Source: Phaeocystidibacter sp965659415 (GTDB lineage Bacteria; Bacteroidota; Bacteroidia; Flavobacteriales; Schleiferiaceae). Taken from it: a stretch of DNA of 64,000 bases. Made by a program: the position numbers and the translations under genes. Of this stretch, positions 33,972 through 42,390 are shown in pieces. The stretch covers positions 124,001-188,000 of the forward strand of contig CBFHVA010000002.1 of the NCBI GenBank assembly GCA_965659415.1, given 5' to 3'. The notes under the pieces were generated by a model. The model worked only from the letters and a program-made list of their open reading frames with translations. It was not told where the DNA came from and searched no databases. How positions within the stretch are numbered: position 1 is the stretch's first letter; the number at the start of each line of letters is the position of its first letter.

Positions 33972-34826
33972 ATGGATAAGGACGAAAAAAAGAAAGCTAG
34001 GATAGAGAAGCTTAGAAATAAGTATCGCCTAGTTGTGCTTAATGATGACACGTTTGAGGAAAAGCTCTCGCTGAAGTTGAGCCGCCTCAATGTCGTTCTC
34101 TTTGCCATTCTGAGTGCCTTTGTTCTCATCACGTTGACTTCACTCCTCATCGCCTACACTCCGCTTCGTGAATATATTCCTGGGTATGCCAGCACCAAAC
34201 TAAAAAGAGAGGCCATTCGCTTGGCTTCTGCTAAAGACAGCTTGGAGCACCAGGTAAGTATGCAAAGCAACTATGTGGAAAATATTCGCCGCATACTGAG
34301 TGGCGATACACTTACAGAGCCCGTGGTGGCCGACACCAACGTGACCGTTTCAGATGGAATTTTCGAGCAGGGTATATCTCCAGCCGATAGCGCTTTGCGA
34401 GCTTTTGCTGATGAGGAAGACGACTTCAACCTTCCAACAGGATCGAATGATATTTCCAACTTTACCTTTTTCGCTCCAGTCAAGGGAATTATCAGTGGTG
34501 AATACGATCCGAGAATTGATCACCAAGCCGTGGATGTGGTTGCGCCTAAAAACACACCGATAAAAGCCTGTCTCGAGGGTGTCATCCTCTTTGCTGGATG
34601 GACGGTAGAAACGGGCCACGTGGTAATTGTTCAGCACAATGACAATCTAATTTCGGTATACAAACACAACTCAGCTCTACTGAAATCACAAGGAGATGTA
34701 GTTCAATCCGGTGAAGCCATTGCTATTATTGGCAACTCCGGAGAACAAAGCACGGGTCCGCACTTGCACTTTGAGCTTTGGCATGAAGGGATTCCCGTAA
34801 ACCCAACCAACTACATATCTTTTTAG
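33972..34826 (+). CDS. M23 (LytM) family peptidoglycan endopeptidase, membrane anchored
   Basis: 284 residues: a basic cytoplasmic N-terminus, one TM helix (about 44-66), a short coiled region (LASAKDSLEHQVSMQSN), then a LytM domain from about 165. Zinc ligands are visible: DHQAVDVVAP (H-x3-D, about 180-185) and GPHLHFELW (HxH, about 265-269). It cleaves peptide cross-links during wall growth, or regulates such cleavage. It is divergent from porW/bactofilin; M23 enzymes next to bactofilins are recurrent. Its TAG stop overlaps the rnhA stop (convergent). Confidence 0.92.
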   Translation: MDKDEKKKARIEKLRNKYRLVVLNDDTFEEKLSLKLSRLNVVLFAILSAFVLITLTSLLIAYTPLREYIPGYASTKLKREAIRLASAKDSLEHQVSMQSNYVENIRRILSGDTLTEPVVADTNVTVSDGIFEQGISPADSALRAFADEEDDFNLPTGSNDISNFTFFAPVKGIISGEYDPRIDHQAVDVVAPKNTPIKACLEGVILFAGWTVETGHVVIVQHNDNLISVYKHNSALLKSQGDVVQSGEAIAIIGNSGEQSTGPHLHFELWHEGIPVNPTNYISF

Positions 34827-35293
34827 AAAAGGCCTTTTTCTTGGCTTTCGAAGCCTTGGTCGATAGCAACAGCGTCATTTGTAGCAGCGTTAAAAGCCAG
34901 GCGGTCACACCTTTCATTCAATGGATGGTTGTTATGCCCTTTTACCCATTGAAACTGCACATTCTGTTGTCGCAGTAATGGAAGTAATCTTTTCCACAAA
35001 TCAGGGTTTTTCACCTTGGTCCAACCTCGTCTTTGCCAATTGGTGATCCACCCTTTGCTAATGGCGTCAACCACGTATTTCGAATCGGAAACCACAAGCA
35101 CGTCCATTCCTTGGCGCTTGAGTGCCTCGAGGGCAACAATTACTGCCAAAAGTTCCATTCGGTTGTTGGTCGTTTTCCTAAAACCTCTTGAAAGTTCCTT
35201 TTTCCGTTGGCCTGAGACCAACACAATTCCATACCCCCCTGGACCAGGGTTTCCTCGAGAAGACCCGTCGGTATAAATCTGAACGTCACTCAT
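34823..35293 (-). CDS. rnhA: Ribonuclease HI
   Basis: 156 residues. The DEDD active site is visible: YTDGSSRGNPGPGGYG (Asp8), NNRMELLAVIVAL (Glu47), VVSDSKYVVDAI (Asp69), and the last aspartate in LNERCDRLAFNAA (about 130). The WKRLLPLLRQQNVQFQWVKG segment is typical. It removes RNA from RNA-DNA hybrids in the cytoplasm. It overlaps purN by 4 bases and the M23 gene stop at its 3' end. Confidence 0.96.
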   Translation of the reverse strand: MSDVQIYTDGSSRGNPGPGGYGIVLVSGQRKKELSRGFRKTTNNRMELLAVIVALEALKRQGMDVLVVSDSKYVVDAISKGWITNWQRRGWTKVKNPDLWKRLLPLLRQQNVQFQWVKGHNNHPLNERCDRLAFNAATNDAVAIDQGFESQEKGLF

Positions 35294-35853
35294 CCTAGCA
35301 GCGCTTCAATGGTCTGAGGAAGGTATTGGTGTTCCAGCTCCTGGACTTTACGTTGTACGTCCTCTGCAGATTCATCGGAAGAAATTTTCACCGATTTTTG
35401 AAGAATGTATGCACCTTCGTCGTAATGCTCGGTAACATAGTGAATGGTTATTCCCGATTTCGACTCGCCGTTATTCACCACAGCCTTGTGCACGTTCATG
35501 CCGTACATGCCTTTTCCCCCATAATTAGGAAGCAATGCAGGGTGAATATTGATAATTTTATTCGGGAAGGCTTCGATCCATTCTCTTGGGATCAACTTGA
35601 GGTATCCAGCGAGGACAATTATGTCAGGTTGGATAGTACTTAGATGTTGGAGTACTTCACCGTTTTTCACCTGTTCTGTTCCGAAAACAACTGTGGGAAT
35701 CCCAAGTCGATCGCCTCTTTCGATGATTCCGGCTTTCGGATTATTGCTGAAAAAAGAAACCACCTCAACCGAGCTATTGGCAGCAAAATGTTCTACAATC
35801 CGTTCCGCATTAGAGCCCGAACCTGAAGCGAAAATGACTATCTTACGTGTCAT
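35290..35853 (-). CDS. purN: Phosphoribosylglycinamide formyltransferase
   Basis: 187 residues, normal for the folate-dependent enzyme of purine step 3. The N-terminal FASGSGSNAERIVEHF binds phosphoribosyl substrate, IINIHPALLPNYGGKGMYG holds the catalytic His (about 107), and GITIHYVTEHYDEGAYI contains the catalytic aspartate (about 143). Upstream, acpP is divergent; this purN/acpP/fabF arrangement is conserved in Bacteroidota. Confidence 0.95.
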   Translation of the reverse strand: MTRKIVIFASGSGSNAERIVEHFAANSSVEVVSFFSNNPKAGIIERGDRLGIPTVVFGTEQVKNGEVLQHLSTIQPDIIVLAGYLKLIPREWIEAFPNKIINIHPALLPNYGGKGMYGMNVHKAVVNNGESKSGITIHYVTEHYDEGAYILQKSVKISSDESAEDVQRKVQELEHQYLPQTIEALLG

Positions 35854-35901
35854 ATTGTAACGAGTAAATGGGTCTCAAAGATAGCTTTGCCGGTTGGTAT
35901 A

Positions 35902-35932
35902 TTGGCTCGATAAGTATTTTATCCTTTCTTTG
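35902..35932 (+). promoter_or_regulatory. Candidate promoter of the acpP-fabF-rnc operon
   Basis: TTGG at 35902-35905 and TTTCTTTG at 35925-35932 are separated by 19 bases, close to the Bacteroidota TTG-N19-TAnnTTTG arrangement (one mismatch in the -7 box). Expected transcription start is about 25 bases before the acpP ATG. Confidence 0.5.
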
Positions 35933-35963
35933 CAGGCTGAATAAATCCTAAACTCTCACAACC

Positions 35964-36200
35964 ATGTCAGACATTGCAGCAAGAGTTAAAGCAATTATCG
36001 TAGACAAGTTGGGCGTCGACGAGAACGAAGTAACAACAGAAGCTTCCTTCACTAACGACCTCGGTGCCGATTCACTTGACACAGTGGAATTGATTATGGA
36101 ATTCGAAAAAGAATTCGACATTCAAATCCCTGATGATCAGGCTGAAAACATTGCAACGGTAGGTCAAGCTGTCGCTTACATCGAAGAGGCAAAATCGTAA
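35964..36200 (+). CDS. acpP: Acyl carrier protein
   Basis: 78 residues, acidic, with the phosphopantetheine attachment serine in DLGADSLDTVELIMEFEKE (Ser38). It carries growing acyl chains as thioesters in type II fatty-acid synthesis. First gene of the operon; fabF starts 13 bases after its stop. Confidence 0.98.
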   Translation: MSDIAARVKAIIVDKLGVDENEVTTEASFTNDLGADSLDTVELIMEFEKEFDIQIPDDQAENIATVGQAVAYIEEAKS

Positions 36201-36213
36201 ATCTTCTTACCCC

Positions 36214-37467
36214 ATGGAGCTTAAACGAGTAGTCGTTACTGGGTTAGGCGCGTTGACACCTATCGGTAATACCGCAGAAGAATTTTGGAAGAATCTAGTA
36301 GCTGGAACGCCCGGTGCGGCTCCAATTACATTGTTTGATGCTGAAAAGTTCAAGACTCGTTTTGCTTGTGAGGTGAAGAATTTCGATGAAAAAGACTTCA
36401 TCGACCGCAAAGAAGCCCGGAAGATGGACCGATTTTCTCATTTTGGGCTGGTGGTTGCCGACGAGGCAATCGCCGATGCCCGACTTGAGGAAAGTGACGT
36501 AGACAAAGACCGAGCAGGGGTAATTTGGGGTTCGGGAATAGGCGGTTTAGACACCTTCCTCAATGAATCCATCAATTACGCCAATGGCGATGGAACACCG
36601 CGTTTCAACCCTTTCTTCATTCCAAAGATGATTGCCGACATTACGGGTGGTCATATTTCGATGAAGTACAATTTAAGGGGACCAAACTTTACTACGGTTT
36701 CTGCTTGTGCCTCAGCTACCAACGCGTTAATTGACGCCTACACATACATTCGTCTAGGAAAGGCGGATGTAATTGTAGCCGGTGGCTCTGAAGCAGCTGT
36801 TACCAAGGCAGGTATCGGCGGATTCAATGCCATGCACGCTCTATCCACCCGCAACGACGATCCGGCAACGGCTTCACGACCGTTCGATAAAGATCGCGAC
36901 GGTTTTGTGATGGGTGAAGGTGGAGCGGCTATCGTTCTTGAAGAGTACGAACACGCTGTGAAGCGCGGCGCAAAGATATATGCAGAGTTCGCCGGTGGCG
37001 GTCTTTCTGCAGATGCGCACCACCTCACAGCTCCACATCCAGAAGGCCTAGGCGCCATTAACGTTATGCGCAATGCGCTTGACGATGCGAACATGAGTGC
37101 TGAGAATCTGGACTATGTAAACGTTCACGGTACTTCTACCCCGTTGGGTGATATTGCCGAAACGAAGGCCATAAAGGAAGTGTTTGGTGCTCATGCCTAC
37201 AACCTGAACATTAGTTCTACGAAGTCAATGACAGGCCACCTGCTGGGTGCTGCTGGTGCCGTTGAGGCAATTGCCTCGATTCTATCGGTACGCGATGGTG
37301 TGGTTCCGCCTACCATCAACCACTTTACAGACGATCCTGAACTTGACAATGATTTGAACTTCACTTTTGAAAAGGCTCAGAAGAGAGAAGTTCGTGCGGC
37401 ATTGAGCAATACTTTTGGATTTGGAGGACACAACGCATCCGTCATCTTTAAGAAATTCGAAGGCTAA
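36214..37467 (+). CDS. fabF: 3-oxoacyl-ACP synthase II
   Basis: 417 residues. The catalytic triad is present: Cys in TTVSACASATNALIDAY (about 164), His in VNVHGTSTPLGD (about 305) and His in KSMTGHLLGAAGAVE (about 340); the C-terminal SNTFGFGGHNASVIF motif is intact. It elongates acyl-ACP with malonyl-ACP and, as KAS II, helps set membrane fluidity. Between acpP and rnc. Confidence 0.98.
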   Translation: MELKRVVVTGLGALTPIGNTAEEFWKNLVAGTPGAAPITLFDAEKFKTRFACEVKNFDEKDFIDRKEARKMDRFSHFGLVVADEAIADARLEESDVDKDRAGVIWGSGIGGLDTFLNESINYANGDGTPRFNPFFIPKMIADITGGHISMKYNLRGPNFTTVSACASATNALIDAYTYIRLGKADVIVAGGSEAAVTKAGIGGFNAMHALSTRNDDPATASRPFDKDRDGFVMGEGGAAIVLEEYEHAVKRGAKIYAEFAGGGLSADAHHLTAPHPEGLGAINVMRNALDDANMSAENLDYVNVHGTSTPLGDIAETKAIKEVFGAHAYNLNISSTKSMTGHLLGAAGAVEAIASILSVRDGVVPPTINHFTDDPELDNDLNFTFEKAQKREVRAALSNTFGFGGHNASVIFKKFEG

Positions 37468-37489
37468 TATTCCCTTCCTTTCAGGGTGG

Positions 37490-38224
37490 TTGAACGGCCT
37501 TAAACAACGTTCAAAACGAAAGCGTCAGAAGCAAAAAGACGATTTTCACCATCGCATTGCACATCTTATTGGATTTGAACCCAAGGATTTGTCGTTGTAC
37601 AAACTTGCCGTTCGGCATAGTTCAGCATCGAAGCGCTCCGCCGAATCAGGCTGGTCGAACAACGAACGATTAGAGTTTTTAGGCGATGCCATTCTTGGAG
37701 CCTTTGTAGCTCATGAGCTGTATCATCAGTATCCCTCTCAGAATGAAGGGTTCTTGACGAGTATGCGAGCCAAAATGGTAAGTCGAAAGAACCTCAACCA
37801 AGTTGCCAGTGAAATGGGATTGGAAACGCTGGTGGTTAGTCGACTCGATCACAACAAAAAAGCAAAGTCTCTTCTAGGAGATGTCCTGGAAGCCCTCATC
37901 GGTGCCGTTTATCTCGATGCTGGACAAGCTGCAGCTGAGTCCTTTATTCGAAGCAGAGTGATTCAGAATCACAAGACTTTTGAAGATCTCGAGAATCAGG
38001 TGGTCAGCTTTAAAAGCACATTCATTGAATACGTGCAACGCAAAAGACTTAACCACGAGTTTAAATTAGAAAAGCGTTGGGGTAAAAACCATAGCCTTAC
38101 CTTTAGGGTGGGTTTATTTGTTGATGATCAGCGCGTTGCAGAAGGCGTTGGAACAAGTAAAAAAAGAGCAGAAGAAAAAGCCGCTGAACAGGCCTGTCAC
38201 CAGCTAGGGGTAATCACAGAATGA
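37490..38224 (+). CDS. rnc: Ribonuclease III
   Basis: About 245 residues. The catalytic domain has NNERLEFLGDAILGA (signature, about 52-66) and GDVLEALIGAVYLDAG; the double-stranded RNA-binding domain fills about 175-243 (FIEYVQRKRLNHEF, AEGVGTSKKRAEEKAAEQAC). It processes rRNA precursors and structured mRNAs. No ATG is available: TTG 37490 is chosen, but the in-frame ATT at 37469 (2 bases after the fabF stop) would give IPFLSGWLNGLKQ, which fits homologue N-termini better, and a TTG at 37415 lies inside fabF. The start is uncertain; the function is not. Confidence 0.93.
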   Translation: MNGLKQRSKRKRQKQKDDFHHRIAHLIGFEPKDLSLYKLAVRHSSASKRSAESGWSNNERLEFLGDAILGAFVAHELYHQYPSQNEGFLTSMRAKMVSRKNLNQVASEMGLETLVVSRLDHNKKAKSLLGDVLEALIGAVYLDAGQAAAESFIRSRVIQNHKTFEDLENQVVSFKSTFIEYVQRKRLNHEFKLEKRWGKNHSLTFRVGLFVDDQRVAEGVGTSKKRAEEKAAEQACHQLGVITE

Positions 38225-38715
38225 AAACACCAAAAGTCTTCACTCTTCACGATGACGACTTCGGCACAGAAGAAAATGCCGTTCATTGGGCTATTACCAC
38301 CTCGCTACCCGATCATAGGTTGGTTTATCGCATGAACGCTGCCCTACCGATTAACCTAAGCCGAACGCTCGAAGACCATGTAACAAGGCTAAAAGACACG
38401 ATTTATGAGCATGTAGCTTACCAATATGAAGATCAGGAAGAGGACATTGACTGGAGTTTGATTGGCAACAAGGGCCACTCTCAAAAGACTCAATCGGCAT
38501 TGTTCAACGACGTGAGGCAGCGAACCATACTTCCTGGAAGCGAAAAGGTGGACTTCATCTTGAGCCTTACTGGAGAGCCAATGCGAATGTCCATTGACGA
38601 GATAACTAAAGAACTAAAAGCGATACACGGTGTGCTATTAGCTATACCTTATCAGCCACATAAATCAGCGCTATTAGCGCTGGTATTAAACATTGAAAAC
38701 CACACATATGAATAA
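38221..38715 (+). CDS. IPExxxVDY family protein
   Basis: 164 residues, no signal peptide or membrane segment. The name-giving motif appears in a variant form, LPGSEKVDFIL (about residues 112-122), where homologues have IPExxxVDY. The family is restricted to Bacteroidota, consistently lies between rnc and pyk, and has no known activity. The start overlaps the rnc stop by 4 bases and the 3' end overlaps the pyk start, indicating a tight operon. Confidence 0.85.
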   Translation: MKTPKVFTLHDDDFGTEENAVHWAITTSLPDHRLVYRMNAALPINLSRTLEDHVTRLKDTIYEHVAYQYEDQEEDIDWSLIGNKGHSQKTQSALFNDVRQRTILPGSEKVDFILSLTGEPMRMSIDEITKELKAIHGVLLAIPYQPHKSALLALVLNIENHTYE

Positions 38716-40123
38716 AGCTAAAATTGTTGCTACGCTAGGCCCCGCCTCAGCTAACAAGCAAACCATGATTGCCATGATACAGGCAGGTGTAAACGTGTTC
38801 CGTATCAATTTCTCACATGGAGATCATGAAACACATCGCAATACGATTCGCCTAATTCGAGAAATCAATGAAGAGTTCGACTATAACATTGCTACGCTCG
38901 CAGACCTTCAGGGGCCAAAATTGCGCGTTGGTGATGTCGAAGAGGGTGCCGTTGTCAATATTGGAGATGAAGTAACCTTCACAACCACACCTACTCCAGG
39001 GACCGCCAAAAGAGTATACATGACGTATGAACGTTTTCCACAAGACGTTCAAGTCGGAGAGCGTATTCTCCTCGACGACGGGAAATTAGCTATGACTGTT
39101 AAGTCGACAAATGGCGACAACGAAGTGGTAGCGGAAGTGGTTCAGGGAGGCCCGTTGAAGAGTAAAAAAGGCGTCAACTTGCCAAACACTAAAATTTCAT
39201 TGCCTTGTCTTACAGAGAAAGACCTTGCTGACCTTGAAGTAGCTCTTGAAGAGGAAGTGGAGTGGATAGGCTTGAGCTTTGTTCGAAATGCAGAAGACGT
39301 AGTAGAGCTAAAGAGACTAATACAAAAGGCGAAGAAAACGGCCTTTGTGATTTCCAAAATCGAGAAGCCCGAGGCCGTGATGGACATCGACCGCATTCTA
39401 GAAGAAACCGACGGTGTTATGGTGGCTCGTGGCGATTTGGGAGTTGAAGTTCCAATGCAGAGTGTCCCTTTGATTCAAAAGATGATTGTAGAGAAAGCGC
39501 TCATTGCTAGCAAGCCTGTTATTATTGCCACTCAGATGATGGAGAGCATGATCGACAATATGTCGCCAACACGTGCGGAGGTAAATGATGTGGCGAATTC
39601 GGTACTTGACGGTGCTGATGCGGTTATGCTAAGCGGAGAAACCTCCGTAGGAAAGCACCCTGTGGGCGTTGTTGAAGCCATGAGTCGAATTATTTCACAT
39701 GTTGAAGAAACGGCCCAAATCACCGCTCCCGAGCATCCACCTGTAGAGCGTAACGAGCGCTTCATTACGGATAGCATTTGCTATCACGCATCCAAAGTGG
39801 CCGACACTATGAGCGCTTCAGGTATTCTTACCATGACCTTTAGCGGTTATACTGGGTTCAAGATTAGCTCACACCGCCCTAAGTCCAATATCTTTGTGTT
39901 CACAGCCAACCGATCCATTCTAAATACAGTGAGCTTAATTTGGGGTGTTCGCGGTTTCTTTTACGACAAGATGGAGTCTACCGACAATACTTTCCATGAA
40001 GTGAAAGAGATCATTCGCAATAAGAAGCTGATGAAGAAAGGAGAGCTCATGGTGAAAATAGCATCGATGCCTATTCAAGAACGTGGTACAACCAACATGT
40101 TGAAGGTGGCCGAAATGGACTAA
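38708..40123 (+). CDS. pyk: Pyruvate kinase
   Basis: About 471 residues starting at MNKAKIVATLGPAS. The active-site elements are clear: RINFSHGDHETH near 33-44, ADLQGPKLRVG near 65-75, the catalytic lysine motif VISKIEKPEAV near 215, DGVMVARGDLGVEVP near 240-254 and MLSGETSVGKHP near 320. It converts PEP and ADP to pyruvate and ATP, the last glycolytic step. The frame extends five codons upstream, but the ATG at 38708 gives the canonical N-terminus. phhB follows by one base. Confidence 0.97.
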   Translation: MNKAKIVATLGPASANKQTMIAMIQAGVNVFRINFSHGDHETHRNTIRLIREINEEFDYNIATLADLQGPKLRVGDVEEGAVVNIGDEVTFTTTPTPGTAKRVYMTYERFPQDVQVGERILLDDGKLAMTVKSTNGDNEVVAEVVQGGPLKSKKGVNLPNTKISLPCLTEKDLADLEVALEEEVEWIGLSFVRNAEDVVELKRLIQKAKKTAFVISKIEKPEAVMDIDRILEETDGVMVARGDLGVEVPMQSVPLIQKMIVEKALIASKPVIIATQMMESMIDNMSPTRAEVNDVANSVLDGADAVMLSGETSVGKHPVGVVEAMSRIISHVEETAQITAPEHPPVERNERFITDSICYHASKVADTMSASGILTMTFSGYTGFKISSHRPKSNIFVFTANRSILNTVSLIWGVRGFFYDKMESTDNTFHEVKEIIRNKKLMKKGELMVKIASMPIQERGTTNMLKVAEMD

Positions 40124-40124
40124 A

Positions 40125-40367
40125 ATGAGCGACATCAAATTTGCAGAGAAAGACGGCTCACTTAAAGCAATAGTTCAATTCGATTCCTACCTTGAAGGGA
40201 TGGCATTCGCGAATGCCGTTGCCGAGCTTGCGGAACAGCAAAATCATCATCCAAATATCATGATTTCCTATGCAAAAGTGGAAGTCGAAACCACTACACA
40301 TGACGCTGGAAACACAGTTACGGATAAAGATTGGCGGCTCGCTCGGGCAATAGAGGCTATTCTCTAA
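40125..40367 (+). CDS. phhB: 4a-hydroxytetrahydrobiopterin dehydratase (pterin carbinolamine dehydratase)
   Basis: 80 residues. The family motif E-x3-HH-P-x5-Y-x9-H-x9-D is satisfied exactly in EQQNHHPNIMISY through TTHDAGNTVTDKD (about residues 37-68), with the second helix AFANAVAELAE before it. It is shorter than mammalian PCD but typical for the compact Bacteroidota form. It regenerates the pterin cofactor used by aromatic amino-acid hydroxylases; whether such a hydroxylase exists here is not visible. It starts one base after pyk. Confidence 0.88.
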   Translation: MSDIKFAEKDGSLKAIVQFDSYLEGMAFANAVAELAEQQNHHPNIMISYAKVEVETTTHDAGNTVTDKDWRLARAIEAIL

Positions 40368-40474
40368 ATTCTGCTAAGTGCCGTTTTCCGGTATCTCCTA
40401 GTGGCTGATTTTCAATACTATAATCCATTCCGGCTTCGCAATGAATTCTGCTGAATGCGGTTTTCACGTATCTC
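40367..40474 (+). repeat. Two 31-bp imperfect direct repeats after phhB
   Basis: The segment starting AATTCTGCTAAGTGCCGTTT at 40367-40397 recurs at 40444-40474 as AATTCTGCTGAATGCGGTTT and onward, 26 of 31 bases identical, 77 bases apart. The first copy begins at the last base of the phhB stop codon. Non-coding; purpose unknown. Confidence 0.6.
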
Positions 40475-40498
40475 AACAGGTGCGTTGAAAAAAGAAAA

Positions 40499-40517
40499 GG
40501 ACGACAATGTGTCGTCC
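40499..40517 (-). terminator. Rho-independent terminator after pheS (possibly bidirectional)
   Basis: GGACGACA and TGTCGTCC form a perfect 8-bp stem around an ATG triloop. On the minus strand the stem is followed by TTTTCTTTTTTC, 28 bases past the pheS stop; on the plus strand by the weaker TTCTTTAT, which could also end the acpP-pyk-phhB transcript. Confidence 0.88.
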
Positions 40518-40544
40518 TTCTTTATGCCCTTGGAATGCCTTTTA

Positions 40545-41564
40545 TCAAAGCACTCCCTTAAACTGATTGAGAAAGCGTATATCGTTCTCGAAAAGCATAC
40601 GAATATCAGGAATTTGATAGCGTTGCATGGTGATTCTTTCGATGCCCATACCGAAAGCGTAACCACTATAAACTGTAGGGTCGATATTTGAAGATTCCAG
40701 CACTGCAGGATCTACCATTCCGCAACCCATAACCTCCAACCAACCTGTGCCCTTTGTCATGCGATAATCGGTTTCGTTTTCCAAACCCCACCAAATATCC
40801 ATTTCTGCACTGGGTTCCGTAAATGGAAAATAAGAAGGTCTGAGACGGATTTTTGTGTCGGCTCCAAAAAACTCTCGTGCGAAGTACAGAAGTGTTTGCT
40901 TGAGATCCGCAAAAGAGACATTCTTGTCGATGTACAGTCCTTCCACCTGGTGGAATATGCAATGAGATCTCGCGGAAATAGCTTCATTGCGGAAAACACG
41001 TCCTGGAGCAATAATGCGAATGGGTGGCTCGGCTTTTTCCATCTCACGCACTTGAACCGAAGAAGTATGGGTGCGCAGGGCCCAATCGGGATCCGTGTGT
41101 ACGAAGAATGTATCCTGCATATCTCTTGCAGGGTGTTCTTCTGGGAAATTCAATGCAGAGAAATTGTGCCAATCATCCTCAATTTCAGGGCCTTCGCTCA
41201 CCGAAAAACCGACTCTCTTAAATATGTCGACAATCTCATTTCTCACAGTGGTTATCGGGTGCTCTGATCCGGTATGGATCAATTCCCCTGGACGTGTAAG
41301 GTCGTTCTCCGTGTGTAGAGGCTTTTGATCTTCAAGTTCTTCCTTGAAGCGCAATACAGCTTGTTCTGCAGCGTTCTTAAGTTGATTTACCACACGCCCA
41401 AAATCCTTTTTCTCTTCATTTGGAACGGATTTAAAGGCCGCAAAAAGATCATTCAGTATACCTTTTTTCCCTAAAAAGCGCAGGCGGAAAGCTTCTAATT
41501 CCTCCGCGTTCGTTGGGCGAAACGCCTCGACGGCTTTGAGATATTTGGCGATGTCTTTTTGCAT
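40545..41564 (-). CDS. pheS: Phenylalanine-tRNA ligase alpha subunit
   Basis: 339 residues. The N-terminal helical arm (about 1-85, containing RLRFLGKKGILNDLF) contacts tRNA; class II motif 2 is around FRNEAISARSHCIFHQVEG (about 195-213) and motif 3 in GSGYAFGMGIERITMQRY-like sequence (about 305-320). It acts as a heterotetramer with PheT, which is not in this window. The start codon region overlaps by a few bases a divergent frame that is not the real lipoprotein start. Confidence 0.96.
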   Translation of the reverse strand: MQKDIAKYLKAVEAFRPTNAEELEAFRLRFLGKKGILNDLFAAFKSVPNEEKKDFGRVVNQLKNAAEQAVLRFKEELEDQKPLHTENDLTRPGELIHTGSEHPITTVRNEIVDIFKRVGFSVSEGPEIEDDWHNFSALNFPEEHPARDMQDTFFVHTDPDWALRTHTSSVQVREMEKAEPPIRIIAPGRVFRNEAISARSHCIFHQVEGLYIDKNVSFADLKQTLLYFAREFFGADTKIRLRPSYFPFTEPSAEMDIWWGLENETDYRMTKGTGWLEVMGCGMVDPAVLESSNIDPTVYSGYAFGMGIERITMQRYQIPDIRMLFENDIRFLNQFKGVL

Positions 41565-41633
41565 GATGGTGGTATAGAGCGTGCTTGTTATATTTGTGCT
41601 GCGTCTGAAGGCGCAATATTACTGAATTTCACG

Positions 41634-42005
41634 ATGATGAAAAACCTTCTTCTCATACTCGCCGCGGGTTTTGCACTTGGTTTAACCAGTTGTAACAGAG
41701 CCGTTGCAGAAGATTCGTCGGGTACCGCTACCATCTTTTTATACACTGAAGATGGGCGCCCGGTCCAAAATGCACTCGTTCATTTTAAGTCGCCGGTTGA
41801 TGTTCCCAATGGATTGGAAGTATTCAAATACACGCAAATAGACGGAAGCGCCACGGTTAAATGGGATTACGACATTTTTGTAGATGTGGTAATTACTAAG
41901 GGTGGGTTCCGAACCTGTGACGCTATCAGAATCATTCCTGGAGAAGACAATGAAAAAGACGTTACCTTGTATCCGTTTGGATCACCGGGAAACGGATGTC
42001 CTTAA
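41634..42005 (+). CDS. Lipoprotein with carboxypeptidase-regulatory-like domain (paralogue 1)
   Basis: About 123 residues. The ATG at 41634 starts a lipoprotein signal (LLLILAAGFALGLTSC, lipidated Cys near residue 20); an upstream frame extension lacks any signal and was rejected. The mature part has an Ig-like/CarboxypepD_reg-like pattern: GTATIFLYTEDGRPVQNALV, then DGSATVKWDYDIFVDVVITKGG. TATATTTG at 41589-41596 is a perfect -7 box. The next gene encodes a shorter-related lipoprotein with the same motif order. Function unknown; probably a periplasmic or outer-membrane-anchored binding module. Confidence 0.8.
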   Translation: MMKNLLLILAAGFALGLTSCNRAVAEDSSGTATIFLYTEDGRPVQNALVHFKSPVDVPNGLEVFKYTQIDGSATVKWDYDIFVDVVITKGGFRTCDAIRIIPGEDNEKDVTLYPFGSPGNGCP

Positions 42006-42015
42006 AACTCGAATA

Positions 42016-42390
42016 ATGCGCAAGCTTACACTTTCTCTTTTCGTCATCGCTGGTTTCATAGTGCTCTCAGGCTGTGAAATTGATGACCCCACGTATCCTT
42101 TTACCATCACCGTTGTAGGTGAAGATGGAACTCGCGTTCAAAATGCAAATGTGCGAGCCTACGTTCCGCTACCGAATACAGATATTGAGTATGAAGGTGT
42201 GACTGGAACGAATGGTAAGGTTGAACTGGAACACACGGGTGGCGAAATCGTAGTACAAATTCAAGCAACAAAAGGCGGCAACCCTCCAGTAGCTTTAGGG
42301 TGTGGTTTCCTCAAACTTGAGCCTGACCAGCGGGTTTATACCACTGTGGTTGTGGAAGCGTACGACCCCGAAGATCCGGGTTGTCAGTAA
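42016..42390 (+). CDS. Lipoprotein with carboxypeptidase-regulatory-like domain (paralogue 2)
   Basis: About 124 residues from ATG 42016, with lipobox IVLSGC (Cys near 19). The core FTITVVGEDGTRVQNANVRA, then GTNGKVELEHTGGEIVVQIQ and ATKGG aligns with the previous gene (EDG-x-x-VQNA-x-V, TKGG), so the two arose by tandem duplication and then diverged strongly in between. It starts 10 bases after paralogue 1. It ends one base before a convergent gene. No known function. Confidence 0.8.
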   Translation: MRKLTLSLFVIAGFIVLSGCEIDDPTYPFTITVVGEDGTRVQNANVRAYVPLPNTDIEYEGVTGTNGKVELEHTGGEIVVQIQATKGGNPPVALGCGFLKLEPDQRVYTTVVVEAYDPEDPGCQ

